64,000 bases of DNA. It comes from Sphingomonas sp. SUN039 (GTDB lineage: Bacteria; Pseudomonadota; Alphaproteobacteria; Sphingomonadales; Sphingomonadaceae). The notes under the pieces were generated by a model. The model worked only from the letters and a program-made list of their open reading frames with translations. It did no database searches and was not told where the DNA came from. The stretch spans positions 602,001-666,000 of the forward strand of contig NZ_CP096972.1 of NCBI RefSeq assembly GCF_024758725.1. Direction: 5' to 3'. Position numbers and translations under genes: made by a program. This document shows positions 56,869 to 64,000 of this stretch, piece after piece. Position 1 is the stretch's first letter. Every line of letters starts with the position of its first letter.

Positions 56869-57085
56869 GCCGCAGAAAACCGCCAAAGGTCACAAAGGTC
56901 ACACCTGAAACATGTTGTCATTGGTCGACATTGGGCCGCACTTATTGGGGCGATGCCAAATCGTTTCATGCAGCGCGTCGACGATTTGAAAGAGCAAAAG
57001 GACGAATCGAAATGTGGAACATAACAGAAACAAATACTGTAGGAAAGTGCCTTTTTGCCGATCTGCGGGAAGGGCATCTCGCATC
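56869..57085 (+). repeat. Long dispersed repeat, copy B (3' of comEC)
   Basis: Starts one base after the comEC stop and matches 46517-46712 read on the other strand. It contains an exact 9-bp tandem repeat, AAAGGTCAC twice (56885-56902), then ACACCTGAAACATG, and later GATTTGAAAGA, GACGAATCGAAATGTGGAAC and ACTGTAGGAAAG. In copy A the second tandem unit has one change (AAAGTTCAC). With its flank it fills the gap up to the toxin-antitoxin promoter. Confidence 0.7.
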
Positions 57086-57105
57086 GGCACATTGCGAATT
57101 AACTT

Positions 57106-57128
57106 ATAGTATGTTATGCACTATGCAC
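57106..57128 (+). promoter_or_regulatory. Candidate autoregulatory operator of the toxin-antitoxin pair
   Basis: AT-rich stretch with inverted ATAGT (57106-57110) and ACTAT (57120-57124), and a tandem TATGCAC (57115-57121 and 57122-57128), just before the antitoxin start. Antitoxins of the ribbon-helix-helix type usually bind such short repeats over their own promoter. Confidence 0.45.
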
Positions 57129-57142
57129 ATTTGGAGGCCAAA

Positions 57143-57373
57143 GTGCATAAGCGGATGACGATTACGCTCGACGAGGCGGTCTATGACGGCCTGTATCGCA
57201 CCGTCGGCAAACGCCGGATGAGCCAATTTATAGAGGATCTGGTGCGCCCGCATGTCTCCGGCACCGCGCTCGATGCCGGATATCGCGCGATGGCTGCCGA
57301 TACCGAGCGCGAGGGCGAAGCAGCCGAATGGATCGAAGCGCTTGCCGCCGACGGTGTCGATGAAGCGCGGTGA
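57143..57373 (+). CDS. Ribbon-helix-helix antitoxin (MazE-like partner)
   Basis: A 76-residue protein from GTG 57143. The start VHKRMTITLDEAVYDGLYRTVG with a first strand and helix matches the RHH DNA-binding fold; GKRRMSQFIEDLVRPHV forms the second helix. The acidic C-terminal half (DTEREGEAAEWIEALAADG) would bind the toxin. GGAGG (57133-57137) is well spaced for GTG 57143, which I prefer to the upstream ATG 57116. It overlaps the MazF-like gene by 14 bp. Confidence 0.82.
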   Translation: MHKRMTITLDEAVYDGLYRTVGKRRMSQFIEDLVRPHVSGTALDAGYRAMAADTEREGEAAEWIEALAADGVDEAR

Positions 57374-57686
57374 AATCTGGTGGGTCGAGTTCGACCCGTC
57401 CATCGGCAGCGAAATCCGCAAAACCCGCCCCGCGATCATCCTGAGCAACGACGCCGCCAACCGCAATCTGTCGCGCGTGGTTGTGATCCCGATGTCGTCG
57501 AACGTGGCACGGCTTTATCCCGGCGAGGCGCTGGTCAGCATGGCGGGGACGCAGAGCAAGGCGATGGCCGACCAGATCATGGCTGCGGATAAGGTGCGGC
57601 TGAAGAGTCGGCTCGGGGTGGTGTCACGGGCGGAGATGGAGGGGGTCGAGGAGGCGATTAAGGTGCATCTGGGGCTGCCGAGGTAG
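57360..57686 (+). CDS. MazF/PemK-family endoribonuclease toxin
   Basis: A 108-residue type II toxin. The MazF signature MKRGEIWWVEFDPSIGSEIR with KTRPAIILSNDAANR, and VVVIPMSS further on, are complete. It would cleave mRNA or rRNA at short sites unless bound by the upstream antitoxin. Translation is coupled (start inside the antitoxin gene). It is followed 40 bp later by the AbiV-like gene. Confidence 0.9.
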   Translation: MKRGEIWWVEFDPSIGSEIRKTRPAIILSNDAANRNLSRVVVIPMSSNVARLYPGEALVSMAGTQSKAMADQIMAADKVRLKSRLGVVSRAEMEGVEEAIKVHLGLPR

Positions 57687-57726
57687 GGGGCTGAAAACCC
57701 ACAAAGTGGCTTTAGGAGAACGAACC

Positions 57727-58437
57727 GTGCCTGACAAAGTGACCGAAGGCGATCACACTCTCTTATCAGTCCTATTACAAGGGGCGGAAAAGACCTTCGA
57801 GAACGCCGAAAAGCTGTTTCACGAAGCTGAGATTCTTGGCGGGATCGGCGCGACAGCACGTGCACTTTGCTTGCACCAGATTTCTCTTGAGGAGTGCTCC
57901 AAGGTCGACAGCCTAGGAGCTTGGACAACGAGCTTAGTGTTGGGTTTCGAAGTCGATCAGAAGAAAGTATTGGCCGCACTTTCCCGACATGCCTCGAAGA
58001 ACAAGATGAACGCCTACATGCTAGAAGTCTCCCCGGAGGAGTTCGAGGCTCGGGCAAGCGGGGACTGGAAAACGGCTTCTGAGCTGTTCAAGGAATCGCA
58101 AAGCCAGTTCCACGCCAGTTCTAACCAAGCGAAAAATGCCTCCTTGTATGTCGATTGGGTTGAAGGTGCTTTCGTCGCCCCGGAGGATCGCATCAATTCG
58201 GAAATGTTAGCCGATATCAAAGAGCAAAATGCAACTTTTCTTGGCTATGCATTCAACAATCTCAAGGCATTGAGACGCCTTTTAGCAGCTCCTGACGACT
58301 TGCGAGAGCTGATGTTAGATTTTGTCGAACAGGCGCAAAAATTGCGAGCGGACGACTCCACCAATGTTATGGAAGCGTCCAACGCCCTCCTATCCGGCTT
58401 CCTCGAAGCTGGAATAGCAAAATTACAAAGGAGATAA
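57727..58437 (+). CDS. AbiV-like HEPN protein (predicted abortive-infection defence)
   Basis: A 236-residue helical protein with GTG start preceded by AGGAGAA. The core ATARALCLHQISLEECSKV fits the HEPN/AbiV family pattern (A.a..L...sLEE..K) and contains R45-x4-H50, the RX4-6H catalytic motif of HEPN RNases. AbiV-type proteins block translation after phage infection. Codon use is clearly more AT-rich than in neighbours, and it sits with a toxin-antitoxin pair, supporting acquisition by transfer. Family assignment rests on motif and length; the phage-defence role is inference. Confidence 0.65.
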   Translation: MPDKVTEGDHTLLSVLLQGAEKTFENAEKLFHEAEILGGIGATARALCLHQISLEECSKVDSLGAWTTSLVLGFEVDQKKVLAALSRHASKNKMNAYMLEVSPEEFEARASGDWKTASELFKESQSQFHASSNQAKNASLYVDWVEGAFVAPEDRINSEMLADIKEQNATFLGYAFNNLKALRRLLAAPDDLRELMLDFVEQAQKLRADDSTNVMEASNALLSGFLEAGIAKLQRR

Positions 58438-58490
58438 TGGTCGCTCTCGCGGCGCCGCTCGGGGGTGTAACTTGTGCGTGGTCTATTCGG

Positions 58491-58721
58491 CTACGCCGCC
58501 GACAGCATCGCGTAGATTGCAGGACGATAGCGCGGTTCCGGAACGGGGTCGCCATGCGCCACGGCAGAGGCAATCCACTCGTCGATGGCGACGCGTCCCT
58601 CGCGCGCGGCTTCCTCGGGATCGTCGCCGTGCGCGCTGCAGCCTTCGAGGTCGGGGACGTCGGCGATCCAACAGCGGTCGGGTTCGTGCCAGAAGATGTT
58701 GATGTGATAATGCGGGGTCAT
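58491..58721 (-). CDS. HicB-like antitoxin, apparently without HicA
   Basis: A 76-residue HicB/UPF0150 protein. The beta-strand pattern MTPHYHINIFWHEPDRCWIA, VPDLEGCSAHGDDPEEAARE and an Ala-rich helix are typical of the partial RNase H fold. Full-length HicB proteins often carry a C-terminal RHH or HTH domain; here it is missing. No 60-residue dsRBD-like HicA frame is found on either side, only a repeat upstream. It may be an orphan antitoxin or act with a distant HicA. Confidence 0.75.
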   Translation of the reverse strand: MTPHYHINIFWHEPDRCWIADVPDLEGCSAHGDDPEEAAREGRVAIDEWIASAVAHGDPVPEPRYRPAIYAMLSAA

Positions 58722-58745
58722 TGTTCGTCCAGCGTCAGGCCGTAG

Positions 58746-58893
58746 CTCCTCCTCCCCCCTTGTGGGGGAGGCTGGGTGGGGGGCGAGCCGCGTCTGCGGC
58801 TCAAAAACGCAACTACTCTTCCCGCTTGTAAGCTGTTTTCAGCGGCAGACGCCGCTGGCCCCCACCCTAGCCCTCCCCACAAGGGGGAGGGAG
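58746..58893. repeat. Intergenic repeat between hicB-like gene and lexA (CTCCC family, copy 3)
   Basis: The arms CTCCTCCCCCCTTGTGGGGG (58746-58765) and its imperfect complement ending CACAAGGGGGAGGGAG (58878-58893) enclose GCCGCGTCTGCGGC (58787-58800), identical to the inner motif of the nuoG-nuoH repeat, plus a matching GCGGCAGACGCCGC. It ends 17 bp before the lexA stop. Confidence 0.7.
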
Positions 58894-58910
58894 AAAAGGA
58901 GGCCACCGCC

Positions 58911-59585
58911 TTAATGGTAACGGCGTAAAAGCCCCGCCAGTTTCCCCTGCACCTGCACCTGATGCGCGCCGTACACCTGCGGCTCATACGCTGCGTTGGC
59001 GGGGTCGAGCCGCACGCGGGCGCCGTCGGGGCGGAAGTATTTGAGGGTGGCTTCGTTCTCGTCGATCAGCGCGACCACGATTTCGCCGTCGCGGGCGGTG
59101 CTGGTCTTGCGGATGAGCGCATAGTCGCCGTCGAGAATGCCGGCCTCGACCATCGAGTCTCCCGACACCTCCAGCGCATAATGTTCGCCCGGGCCGAGCA
59201 GCGCGGCGGGGACGGGGAGGGTGGTGTCGCGCTCCATCGCCTCGATCGGCATGCCCGCCGCAATGCGGCCGTGCAGCGGCAGCTCGATGATGTCATTGGC
59301 GGGCTGCGGCAGGCGCTTCGGCATTTCGATGACGTTGTCGGGTTTCGCCACCGGTGCCTTGGTCACGCCGCCCTCGGGCAGCTTGGTGACTTCGAGCGCG
59401 CGGGCGCGGTTCGGCAGGCGGCGGATGAAGCCGCGTTCCTCGAGCGCGGAAATCAGGCGGTGGACCCCCGATTTCGACTTGAGGTCGAGCGCGTCCTTCA
59501 TCTCCTCGAACGAGGGCGACACGCCGGTTTCGGCGAGGCGGTCGTTGATGAAACAGATCAGCTCGTGCTGTTTACGGGTCAGCAT
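58911..59585 (-). CDS. lexA: LexA repressor
   Basis: SOS repressor/self-protease, 224 aa. It has an N-terminal winged helix ([20 protein letters not shown] and [20 protein letters not shown]) and a C-terminal S24 domain. The cleavage site is Ala-Gly in [10 protein letters not shown]; the catalytic Ser is in SGDSMVEAG and the Lys in EATLKYF. It starts a leftward transcript of its own, downstream of moeA. Tandem half-sites upstream suggest autoregulation. Confidence 0.96.
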   Translation of the reverse strand: MLTRKQHELICFINDRLAETGVSPSFEEMKDALDLKSKSGVHRLISALEERGFIRRLPNRARALEVTKLPEGGVTKAPVAKPDNVIEMPKRLPQPANDIIELPLHGRIAAGMPIEAMERDTTLPVPAALLGPGEHYALEVSGDSMVEAGILDGDYALIRKTSTARDGEIVVALIDENEATLKYFRPDGARVRLDPANAAYEPQVYGAHQVQVQGKLAGLLRRYH

Positions 59586-59601
59586 CGCGGTGGCTCCTTG
59601 G

Positions 59602-59627
59602 GAACGAACGCGAAACGTGTAGGGAAC
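59602..59627 (-). promoter_or_regulatory. Tandem SOS-box-like half-sites upstream of lexA
   Basis: Three half-sites, GAAC (59602), AAAC (59613) and GAAC (59624), are spaced exactly 11 bp apart. On the minus strand this reads GTTC-N7-GTTT-N7-GTTC, close to the alphaproteobacterial SOS box GTTC-N7-GTTC. It lies 17-42 bp before the lexA ATG, where LexA would repress its own gene. Confidence 0.6.
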
Positions 59628-59675
59628 ATCAGGTTCAGCGTCAAGCCCCTTTTGTTCCGGCCCCTATAGCTTGTG

Positions 59676-60854
59676 TCAGCCGAGCAGGATGGCCTCTACC
59701 GGTTGACCGGTGGGGGTCGCTTCGGACCCGGCGGGGCGGACGATCAGGGCGTCGGCTTGCGCGAGACTCGACAGGACGCCGCTGTCGGTTGAGGGCAGGG
59801 GGGCGAGTGCGCTGCCCACCCAGCGCGCGCGGACGAAATCGGTGCGCGGGCCGACGGCGGGCAGGGGGGCGTTGCAGCTGGCGGGGATGCGGCGCGGCAG
59901 CGGATCGCGCGCGCCCGACAGGTGGCGGACGAGCGGGAGCAAGAACAAGGTCGCGGTGACGAACGCGCTGACCGGATTGCCGGGGAGGCCGAGGACGATA
60001 GTGGTGCCGAGCGTGCCCGCCATCAGCGGTTTGCCGGGGCGCATCGCGACTTTCCAGAAATCGAGGCTTGCGCCGAGGTCGATTAGCACCGGCCGCACGA
60101 GATCGTGATCGCCGACCGATGCGCCGCCGCTGGTGACGAGGATGTCGCAGTCGTGCGCGCGGGCGAAGGCGGTGGCGAGCGCGGCGCGGTCGTCGGGGAC
60201 GATGCCGAGGTCGACGAGTTCGACCGGCAGGGGGCCGAGCATCGCGGCCAGCATCGGCGCGTTGCTGTTGGGCAGCCGGTCGTTGCCTGTGTCGGCTCCG
60301 GGCAGAACCAGCTCATCGCCCGTTGACAGTATCGCGACGCGGAGGCGGCGGTGGACGTCGAGGTGGCCGTGCCCGCCCATCGCTGCCAGCGCCAGACGCG
60401 CTGGGTTGAGGTGGTCGCCAACGGTGACTAGCCGGTTGTCGCTGGCGAAATCGGATCCTGCACGGCGGATATGCGCGCCCTGATGCGGTGGGCCTTCGCC
60501 GGTGAGCGTCAGGGCGTCAACTTCGCGTGCGACTTCTTCCTGGATGATGATCGTGTCCGCGCCGTCGGGGACCGCTGCGCCGGTAAAGATGCGTGCGGCC
60601 TCGCCTGTACCGACATGGCCGCCAAACGGCATTCCCGCCGCCGACTCGCCAACAACGCGCCACGGCCCCGGCAGATCGCCGTAGCGGATCGCATAGCCGT
60701 CCATTGCCGACAGATCGCGCGCGGGTTGAGTGCGGCGGGCGGTCACATCGTGGGCGGCCCAGCGCGCCGTCGCCTCCAGCAGCGGCACGGTCTCGACCGC
60801 CACCGGTACCCCGAGCGCTAGGATGCGTGCCTGCGCTTCGTCGGGGGTGATCAT
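59676..60854 (-). CDS. moeA: Molybdopterin molybdotransferase
   Basis: MoeA inserts molybdate into adenylylated molybdopterin, 392 aa. It has the N-terminal [19 protein letters not shown]-type region ([16 protein letters not shown]), [20 protein letters not shown] (MPT-adenylate site), the MoCF-binding motif [13 protein letters not shown], and [16 protein letters not shown]. The ATG overlaps the moaC stop (ATGA). It ends the trp-moa group; the next gene, lexA, starts 91 bp later. Confidence 0.95.
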   Translation of the reverse strand: MITPDEAQARILALGVPVAVETVPLLEATARWAAHDVTARRTQPARDLSAMDGYAIRYGDLPGPWRVVGESAAGMPFGGHVGTGEAARIFTGAAVPDGADTIIIQEEVAREVDALTLTGEGPPHQGAHIRRAGSDFASDNRLVTVGDHLNPARLALAAMGGHGHLDVHRRLRVAILSTGDELVLPGADTGNDRLPNSNAPMLAAMLGPLPVELVDLGIVPDDRAALATAFARAHDCDILVTSGGASVGDHDLVRPVLIDLGASLDFWKVAMRPGKPLMAGTLGTTIVLGLPGNPVSAFVTATLFLLPLVRHLSGARDPLPRRIPASCNAPLPAVGPRTDFVRARWVGSALAPLPSTDSGVLSSLAQADALIVRPAGSEATPTGQPVEAILLG

Positions 60855-61318
60855 GCGTGCCAGTCGCCCGATTTGCCGCCGGTTTTGGACAGCAGCCGGA
60901 CTCCTTCGATCCGCATCGCGCGGTCCATTGCTTTCGCCATGTCGTAGAGGGTGAGCAGTGCGACCGAGACGGCGGTCAGTGCCTCCATCTCGACGCCGGT
61001 CGGGCCGGTCGTGCGGGCAGTGGCGGTGGCGGTAATTGCGGTTTGGCCGAGGGTGAGGTCGACGGTGACCGACGACAGCGCGATGGGGTGGCAGAGCGGG
61101 ATGAGGTCGCTGGTCTTCTTCGCTGCCATAATGCCCGCGACGCGTGCGACGGCGAGGACGTCGCCCTTTTTGGCGGTGCCGTCGCGGATCGCGGCGAGCG
61201 CGGCACGCGACATCTCGATGCGGCCTTCGGCAACCGCCTCACGGGCGGTATCCGCCTTTGCCGAGACGTCGACCATGCGCGCCGCGCCGGTTTCGTCGAG
61301 GTGGGTGAGGTCAGCCAT
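60851..61318 (-). CDS. moaC: Cyclic pyranopterin monophosphate synthase
   Basis: MoaC converts the MoaA product to cyclic pyranopterin monophosphate, 155 aa from ATG 61318. Signatures are [32 protein letters not shown]-like [18 protein letters not shown], and [20 protein letters not shown]. The start overlaps the end of trpC by 8 bp; an in-frame ATG at 61348 is deeper in trpC and rejected. Coupled to moeA. Confidence 0.95.
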   Translation of the reverse strand: MADLTHLDETGAARMVDVSAKADTAREAVAEGRIEMSRAALAAIRDGTAKKGDVLAVARVAGIMAAKKTSDLIPLCHPIALSSVTVDLTLGQTAITATATARTTGPTGVEMEALTAVSVALLTLYDMAKAMDRAMRIEGVRLLSKTGGKSGDWHA

Positions 61319-62096
61319 TGAGCAAGGCCCGGGTCGCCGCCTCGACATCGGCCTGCCGCATCAGGGTTTCCCCGACGAGGAAGGTACGGACGCCGTGCGC
61401 GCTCATCGCCAGCAGGTCGGCGTGGCCGGTGAGGCCGCTTTCGGCGACGAAAGTGACATCCGCAGGTGCGCGTCCGACGAGTTCATAGGTCCGCGCGAAA
61501 TCGACCGAGAAATCGCGCAGGTCGCGGTTGTTCACCCCGATCAGCCGCGACTTCAGGCGCAGCGCGCGGTCGAGTTCTGCCGCGTCATGGACTTCGACCA
61601 GTACGTCCATGCCGTGTTCGAGGGCGGCGGCTTCGAGCTCGGCAGCGAGCGCGTCGTCGACGGCCGCCATGATGACCAGGATGGCATCCGCGCCGATGCT
61701 GCGCGCCTCGGCGACCTGCCACGGGTCGAGCATGAAATCCTTGCGGAGGATTGGCAGGGTGCAGGCGGCGCGGGCCGCGACGAGATAGTCGTCATGGCCC
61801 TGAAAATAGGGCGCGTCGGTGAGCACCGACAGGCAGGCAGCGCCCCCGGCTTCATAAGCGGCGGCGTGCGCCACAGGGTCGAAATCGGCGCGGATCAGGC
61901 CCTTGGAGGGGCTGGCCTTCTTGACCTCGGCGATGAGCGCGAAGCCGGTTTCGGCCTTGGCTTTCAGCGCCGCATGGAAACCGCGTGGTGGCGTTTGCGC
62001 GGCGGCAAGCACATCCAGATCGCCAAGCGACCGCACGCCTTTACGCCGCGCTACTTCCTCGCGGGTGGTCGCGCAGATTTCGTCGAGCTTGTTCAT
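61311..62096 (-). CDS. trpC: Indole-3-glycerol phosphate synthase
   Basis: Tryptophan pathway enzyme closing the indole ring, 261 aa, TIM barrel. It has [20 protein letters not shown] (N-terminal Lys and phosphate region), [52 protein letters not shown], and [12 protein letters not shown]. It is the monofunctional form (no TrpF). It overlaps trpD by 4 bp. Confidence 0.96.
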   Translation of the reverse strand: MNKLDEICATTREEVARRKGVRSLGDLDVLAAAQTPPRGFHAALKAKAETGFALIAEVKKASPSKGLIRADFDPVAHAAAYEAGGAACLSVLTDAPYFQGHDDYLVAARAACTLPILRKDFMLDPWQVAEARSIGADAILVIMAAVDDALAAELEAAALEHGMDVLVEVHDAAELDRALRLKSRLIGVNNRDLRDFSVDFARTYELVGRAPADVTFVAESGLTGHADLLAMSAHGVRTFLVGETLMRQADVEAATRALLNG

Positions 62097-63070
62097 CGAT
62101 ACGCGATCCAGCAGTCGAGCAGAGTGTTGGCAAGGCCCCGGTCGATGACCTCACCGGCTTCCTCGATCCCCTCGCGCCAATCGTGGGCGTGCCCCGCCAC
62201 GATCAGCGCGCCCGCGGCGTTGAAAAGGACAGCGTCGCGATACGCGCCGACCTCCCCCAGCAGCATCCGGCGCAGGGCCGCTGCGTTATACGCGGCATCG
62301 CCGCCGCGCAGGGCGACGAGCGGGTGGCGGGAGAGGCCGACGTCCTCGGGGGTGATGTCGACGGGTAGCTGGCCAAGGCGCAGGACCGTGCTGGTCCCGC
62401 CGACAGACAGTTCGTCGAGCGGCTCGTGCCCTGCCACCAGCATCGCATCCGCCATACCGAGCAAGTTCAGTGCTTCGGCATAAACCGGCAGAAAGTCGGG
62501 CCGGGCGACACCGATCAGCTGGCGCGTCACGCGCGCTGGGTTGCACGCCGGGCCGGTCAGGTTGAAAATCGTGCGCCGCTGGATCGATTTGCGGATCGGC
62601 GCAAGGCGGGCGAGCGCGGGGTGGTGATTCTGCGCGAACAGGAACGCGATGCCGAGGTCGGCCAGCGTTGCTTCCGCCGTCGCTGCCGCACGGTCGAGAT
62701 CGAGGCCGAGTGCCTCGAGTGTGTCCGCGCCGCCAGCCTGCGACGACGCTGCGCGGTTGCCGTGCTTGGCGACCGGTACGCCGCACGCCGCGACGACAAT
62801 GGCGACGGCGGTCGAGACGTTGACGCTGTTCGACATGTCGCCGCCGGTGCCGCAGACGTCGATGGCGTCGGCAGGTGCGGCGACTGGGATCATCCGCGCG
62901 CGTATGGCAGTGATGGCGGCGGCGATTTCGACCGCGGTTTCATCGCGCAGCGACATGGCGAGCAGGAAATCGCGGATCGCGTCGTCGCTGGCTGCGCCGT
63001 CGAGCATCGCCTCGAACGCCGCGCTGGCGTCCTCCGCCGAAAGCGGCGCGCTGGCATCGGGAAGTGTCAT
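62093..63070 (-). CDS. trpD: Anthranilate phosphoribosyltransferase
   Basis: Second step of tryptophan synthesis, 325 aa. Key motifs are [20 protein letters not shown] (PRPP site), [20 protein letters not shown] and [20 protein letters not shown] (anthranilate site). It is the separate form, not fused to trpG, and overlaps both neighbours by 4 bp, showing tight translational coupling. Confidence 0.96.
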   Translation of the reverse strand: MTLPDASAPLSAEDASAAFEAMLDGAASDDAIRDFLLAMSLRDETAVEIAAAITAIRARMIPVAAPADAIDVCGTGGDMSNSVNVSTAVAIVVAACGVPVAKHGNRAASSQAGGADTLEALGLDLDRAAATAEATLADLGIAFLFAQNHHPALARLAPIRKSIQRRTIFNLTGPACNPARVTRQLIGVARPDFLPVYAEALNLLGMADAMLVAGHEPLDELSVGGTSTVLRLGQLPVDITPEDVGLSRHPLVALRGGDAAYNAAALRRMLLGEVGAYRDAVLFNAAGALIVAGHAHDWREGIEEAGEVIDRGLANTLLDCWIAYR

Positions 63071-63651
63071 GCCCGCGCCGCGACTTTCAAGCCCGCGAGC
63101 GTCATGAAGTTGGCAAGCATCGCATGGCCGTGTTCGGTGGCGATGCTTTCGGGGTGAAACTGGACGCTGTGGATGGGGAGCGTCGCATGACGGAAGGCCA
63201 TGACATGACCGTCATCGCTGGTCGCGTTGACGATGAGGTCCGACGGAATGTCATCGACCACGAGCGAATGATAGCGTGTTGCCGTGAAGGGGGAGGGCAG
63301 CCCCGCGAACAGCCCGGTCCCGTCGTGCGTCACGGCGCTGGTCTTGCCGTGCATCAATCCGCCGCGCACGACCCTGCCGCCGAAATGCTGGCCGATGGCC
63401 TGATGCCCAAGACACACGCCGAGCAGGGGGCGCGCAGCTTCGGCACAGGCCGCGACCAGATCGAGCGAAATCCCGGCTTCGTTCGGGGTGCACGGCCCCG
63501 GCGAGATCAGGAACGCTTCCGCGCCGCTCGACATCGCCTGCCCGACGCCGATGGCATCGTTGCGAACGACCTCGACCTCGGCCCCCAGCTCCATCAGATA
63601 ATGGACGAGGTTCCAGGTGAAGCTGTCATAATTGTCGATGACGAGAATCAC
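63067..63651 (-). CDS. trpG: Anthranilate/aminodeoxychorismate synthase glutamine amidotransferase subunit
   Basis: Class I glutamine amidotransferase subunit, 194 aa, supplying ammonia to TrpE. It has the N-terminal [19 protein letters not shown], the nucleophile region [18 protein letters not shown] (Cys) and the catalytic His/Glu in [15 protein letters not shown]. It may also serve PabB, as is common. It overlaps trpE by 4 bp and trpD by 4 bp. Confidence 0.95.
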   Translation of the reverse strand: MILVIDNYDSFTWNLVHYLMELGAEVEVVRNDAIGVGQAMSSGAEAFLISPGPCTPNEAGISLDLVAACAEAARPLLGVCLGHQAIGQHFGGRVVRGGLMHGKTSAVTHDGTGLFAGLPSPFTATRYHSLVVDDIPSDLIVNATSDDGHVMAFRHATLPIHSVQFHPESIATEHGHAMLANFMTLAGLKVAARA

Positions 63652-64000
63652 TGGCCGTACCCTGCTTCACTGGCGACACGAACCGCTTCGCGCGCGGCAG
63701 CCATGAGCGCCCCAGCCTTCGCCTCGCACTCGCGTTGTTCGTAGTCGGGGTTCGAATCCGCCACAATGCCCGCACCGGCCTGCACGTGCATGACACCGTC
63801 TTTCACCACGGCGGTGCGGAGGACGATGCAGCTGTCCATGCTGCCGTCGGGGCTGAAATAGCCGACGCCACCCGCATAGGCCCCGCGCGTTTCGGGTTCG
63901 AGCTCGGCGATGATCTCGCAGGCGCGGACCTTGGGCGCGCCGCTGACCGTGCCTGCCGGGAACCCCGCGAACAAGGCGTCGAGCGCGTCCTTGGCGGGCG
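63648..64000 (-). CDS. trpE: Anthranilate synthase component I, C-terminal part
   Basis: The last approx. 117 residues of the chorismate-binding domain; the gene continues beyond the window edge. Visible motifs are [20 protein letters not shown] (catalytic/chorismate loop), [20 protein letters not shown] and [20 protein letters not shown], all typical of TrpE. PabB is possible in principle, but the linkage to trpGDC and these motifs indicate TrpE. Confidence 0.94.
   Translation of the reverse strand, partial: PAKDALDALFAGFPAGTVSGAPKVRACEIIAELEPETRGAYAGGVGYFSPDGSMDSCIVLRTAVVKDGVMHVQAGAGIVADSNPDYEQRECEAKAGALMAAAREAVRVASEAGYGQ

Overview
The window is a GC-rich stretch of chromosome from an alphaproteobacterium, most likely a sphingomonad (Sphingomonadales). 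The evidence is the 14-subunit complex I operon followed directly by birA, coaX, an RNase J gene and a DUF1467 gene, the trpE-G-D-C-moaC-moeA-lexA series, the zapA-6S RNA-formyltetrahydrofolate cyclo-ligase block, and many short palindromic intergenic repeats. No genus is claimed; the assignment rests on gene order and protein family resemblance only.

Layout. 1-9.3 kb (minus strand): the end of an RND efflux pump pair, then a central-carbon block (tkt, gap, pgk, acs and a thioesterase). 9.4-11.2 kb: a small hypothetical gene, zapA, 6S RNA, 5-formyl-THF cyclo-ligase, a DUF2842 gene and tRNA-Asp. 11.4-20.4 kb: a five-gene surface-protein cluster made of four small exported proteins (three of them DUF11-like) and one 1695-residue protein that combines DUF11-like and Cna-B-like modules with a predicted outer-membrane beta-barrel. 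20.7-26.3 kb: class I aldolase, a GIY-YIG nuclease gene enclosed by 39-bp inverted repeats, thiamine-phosphate synthase, L,D-transpeptidase, M23 peptidase, EF-P, an inositol monophosphatase and a YbjN-like protein. 26.5-46 kb: nuoA-N, birA, coaX, rnj and DUF1467. 46-52 kb: a long membrane-anchored coiled-coil protein facing three genes that look like a degenerate phosphorelay. 52-56.9 kb: gltA, gltX and comEC. 57-58.7 kb: a small defence/toxin-antitoxin insert (RHH antitoxin, MazF, AbiV-like HEPN protein, HicB-like protein). 58.9-64 kb: lexA, moeA, moaC, trpC, trpD, trpG and the end of trpE.

The most interesting material is: (i) the DUF11/outer-membrane-barrel cluster, with a hairpin in three of its four gene junctions and a repeat-rich upstream region; (ii) the 392-bp GIY-YIG element with nearly perfect 39-bp terminal inverted repeats; (iii) the adjacent Hpt-like and histidine-kinase-like proteins, both lacking the phospho-accepting histidine; (iv) the low-GC AbiV/MazF insert between comEC and lexA; and (v) a nuo operon interrupted by three different repeat elements and two non-nuo genes. 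Several dispersed repeat families occur twice or more within the window. All calls come from reading the sequence; no database search was possible.
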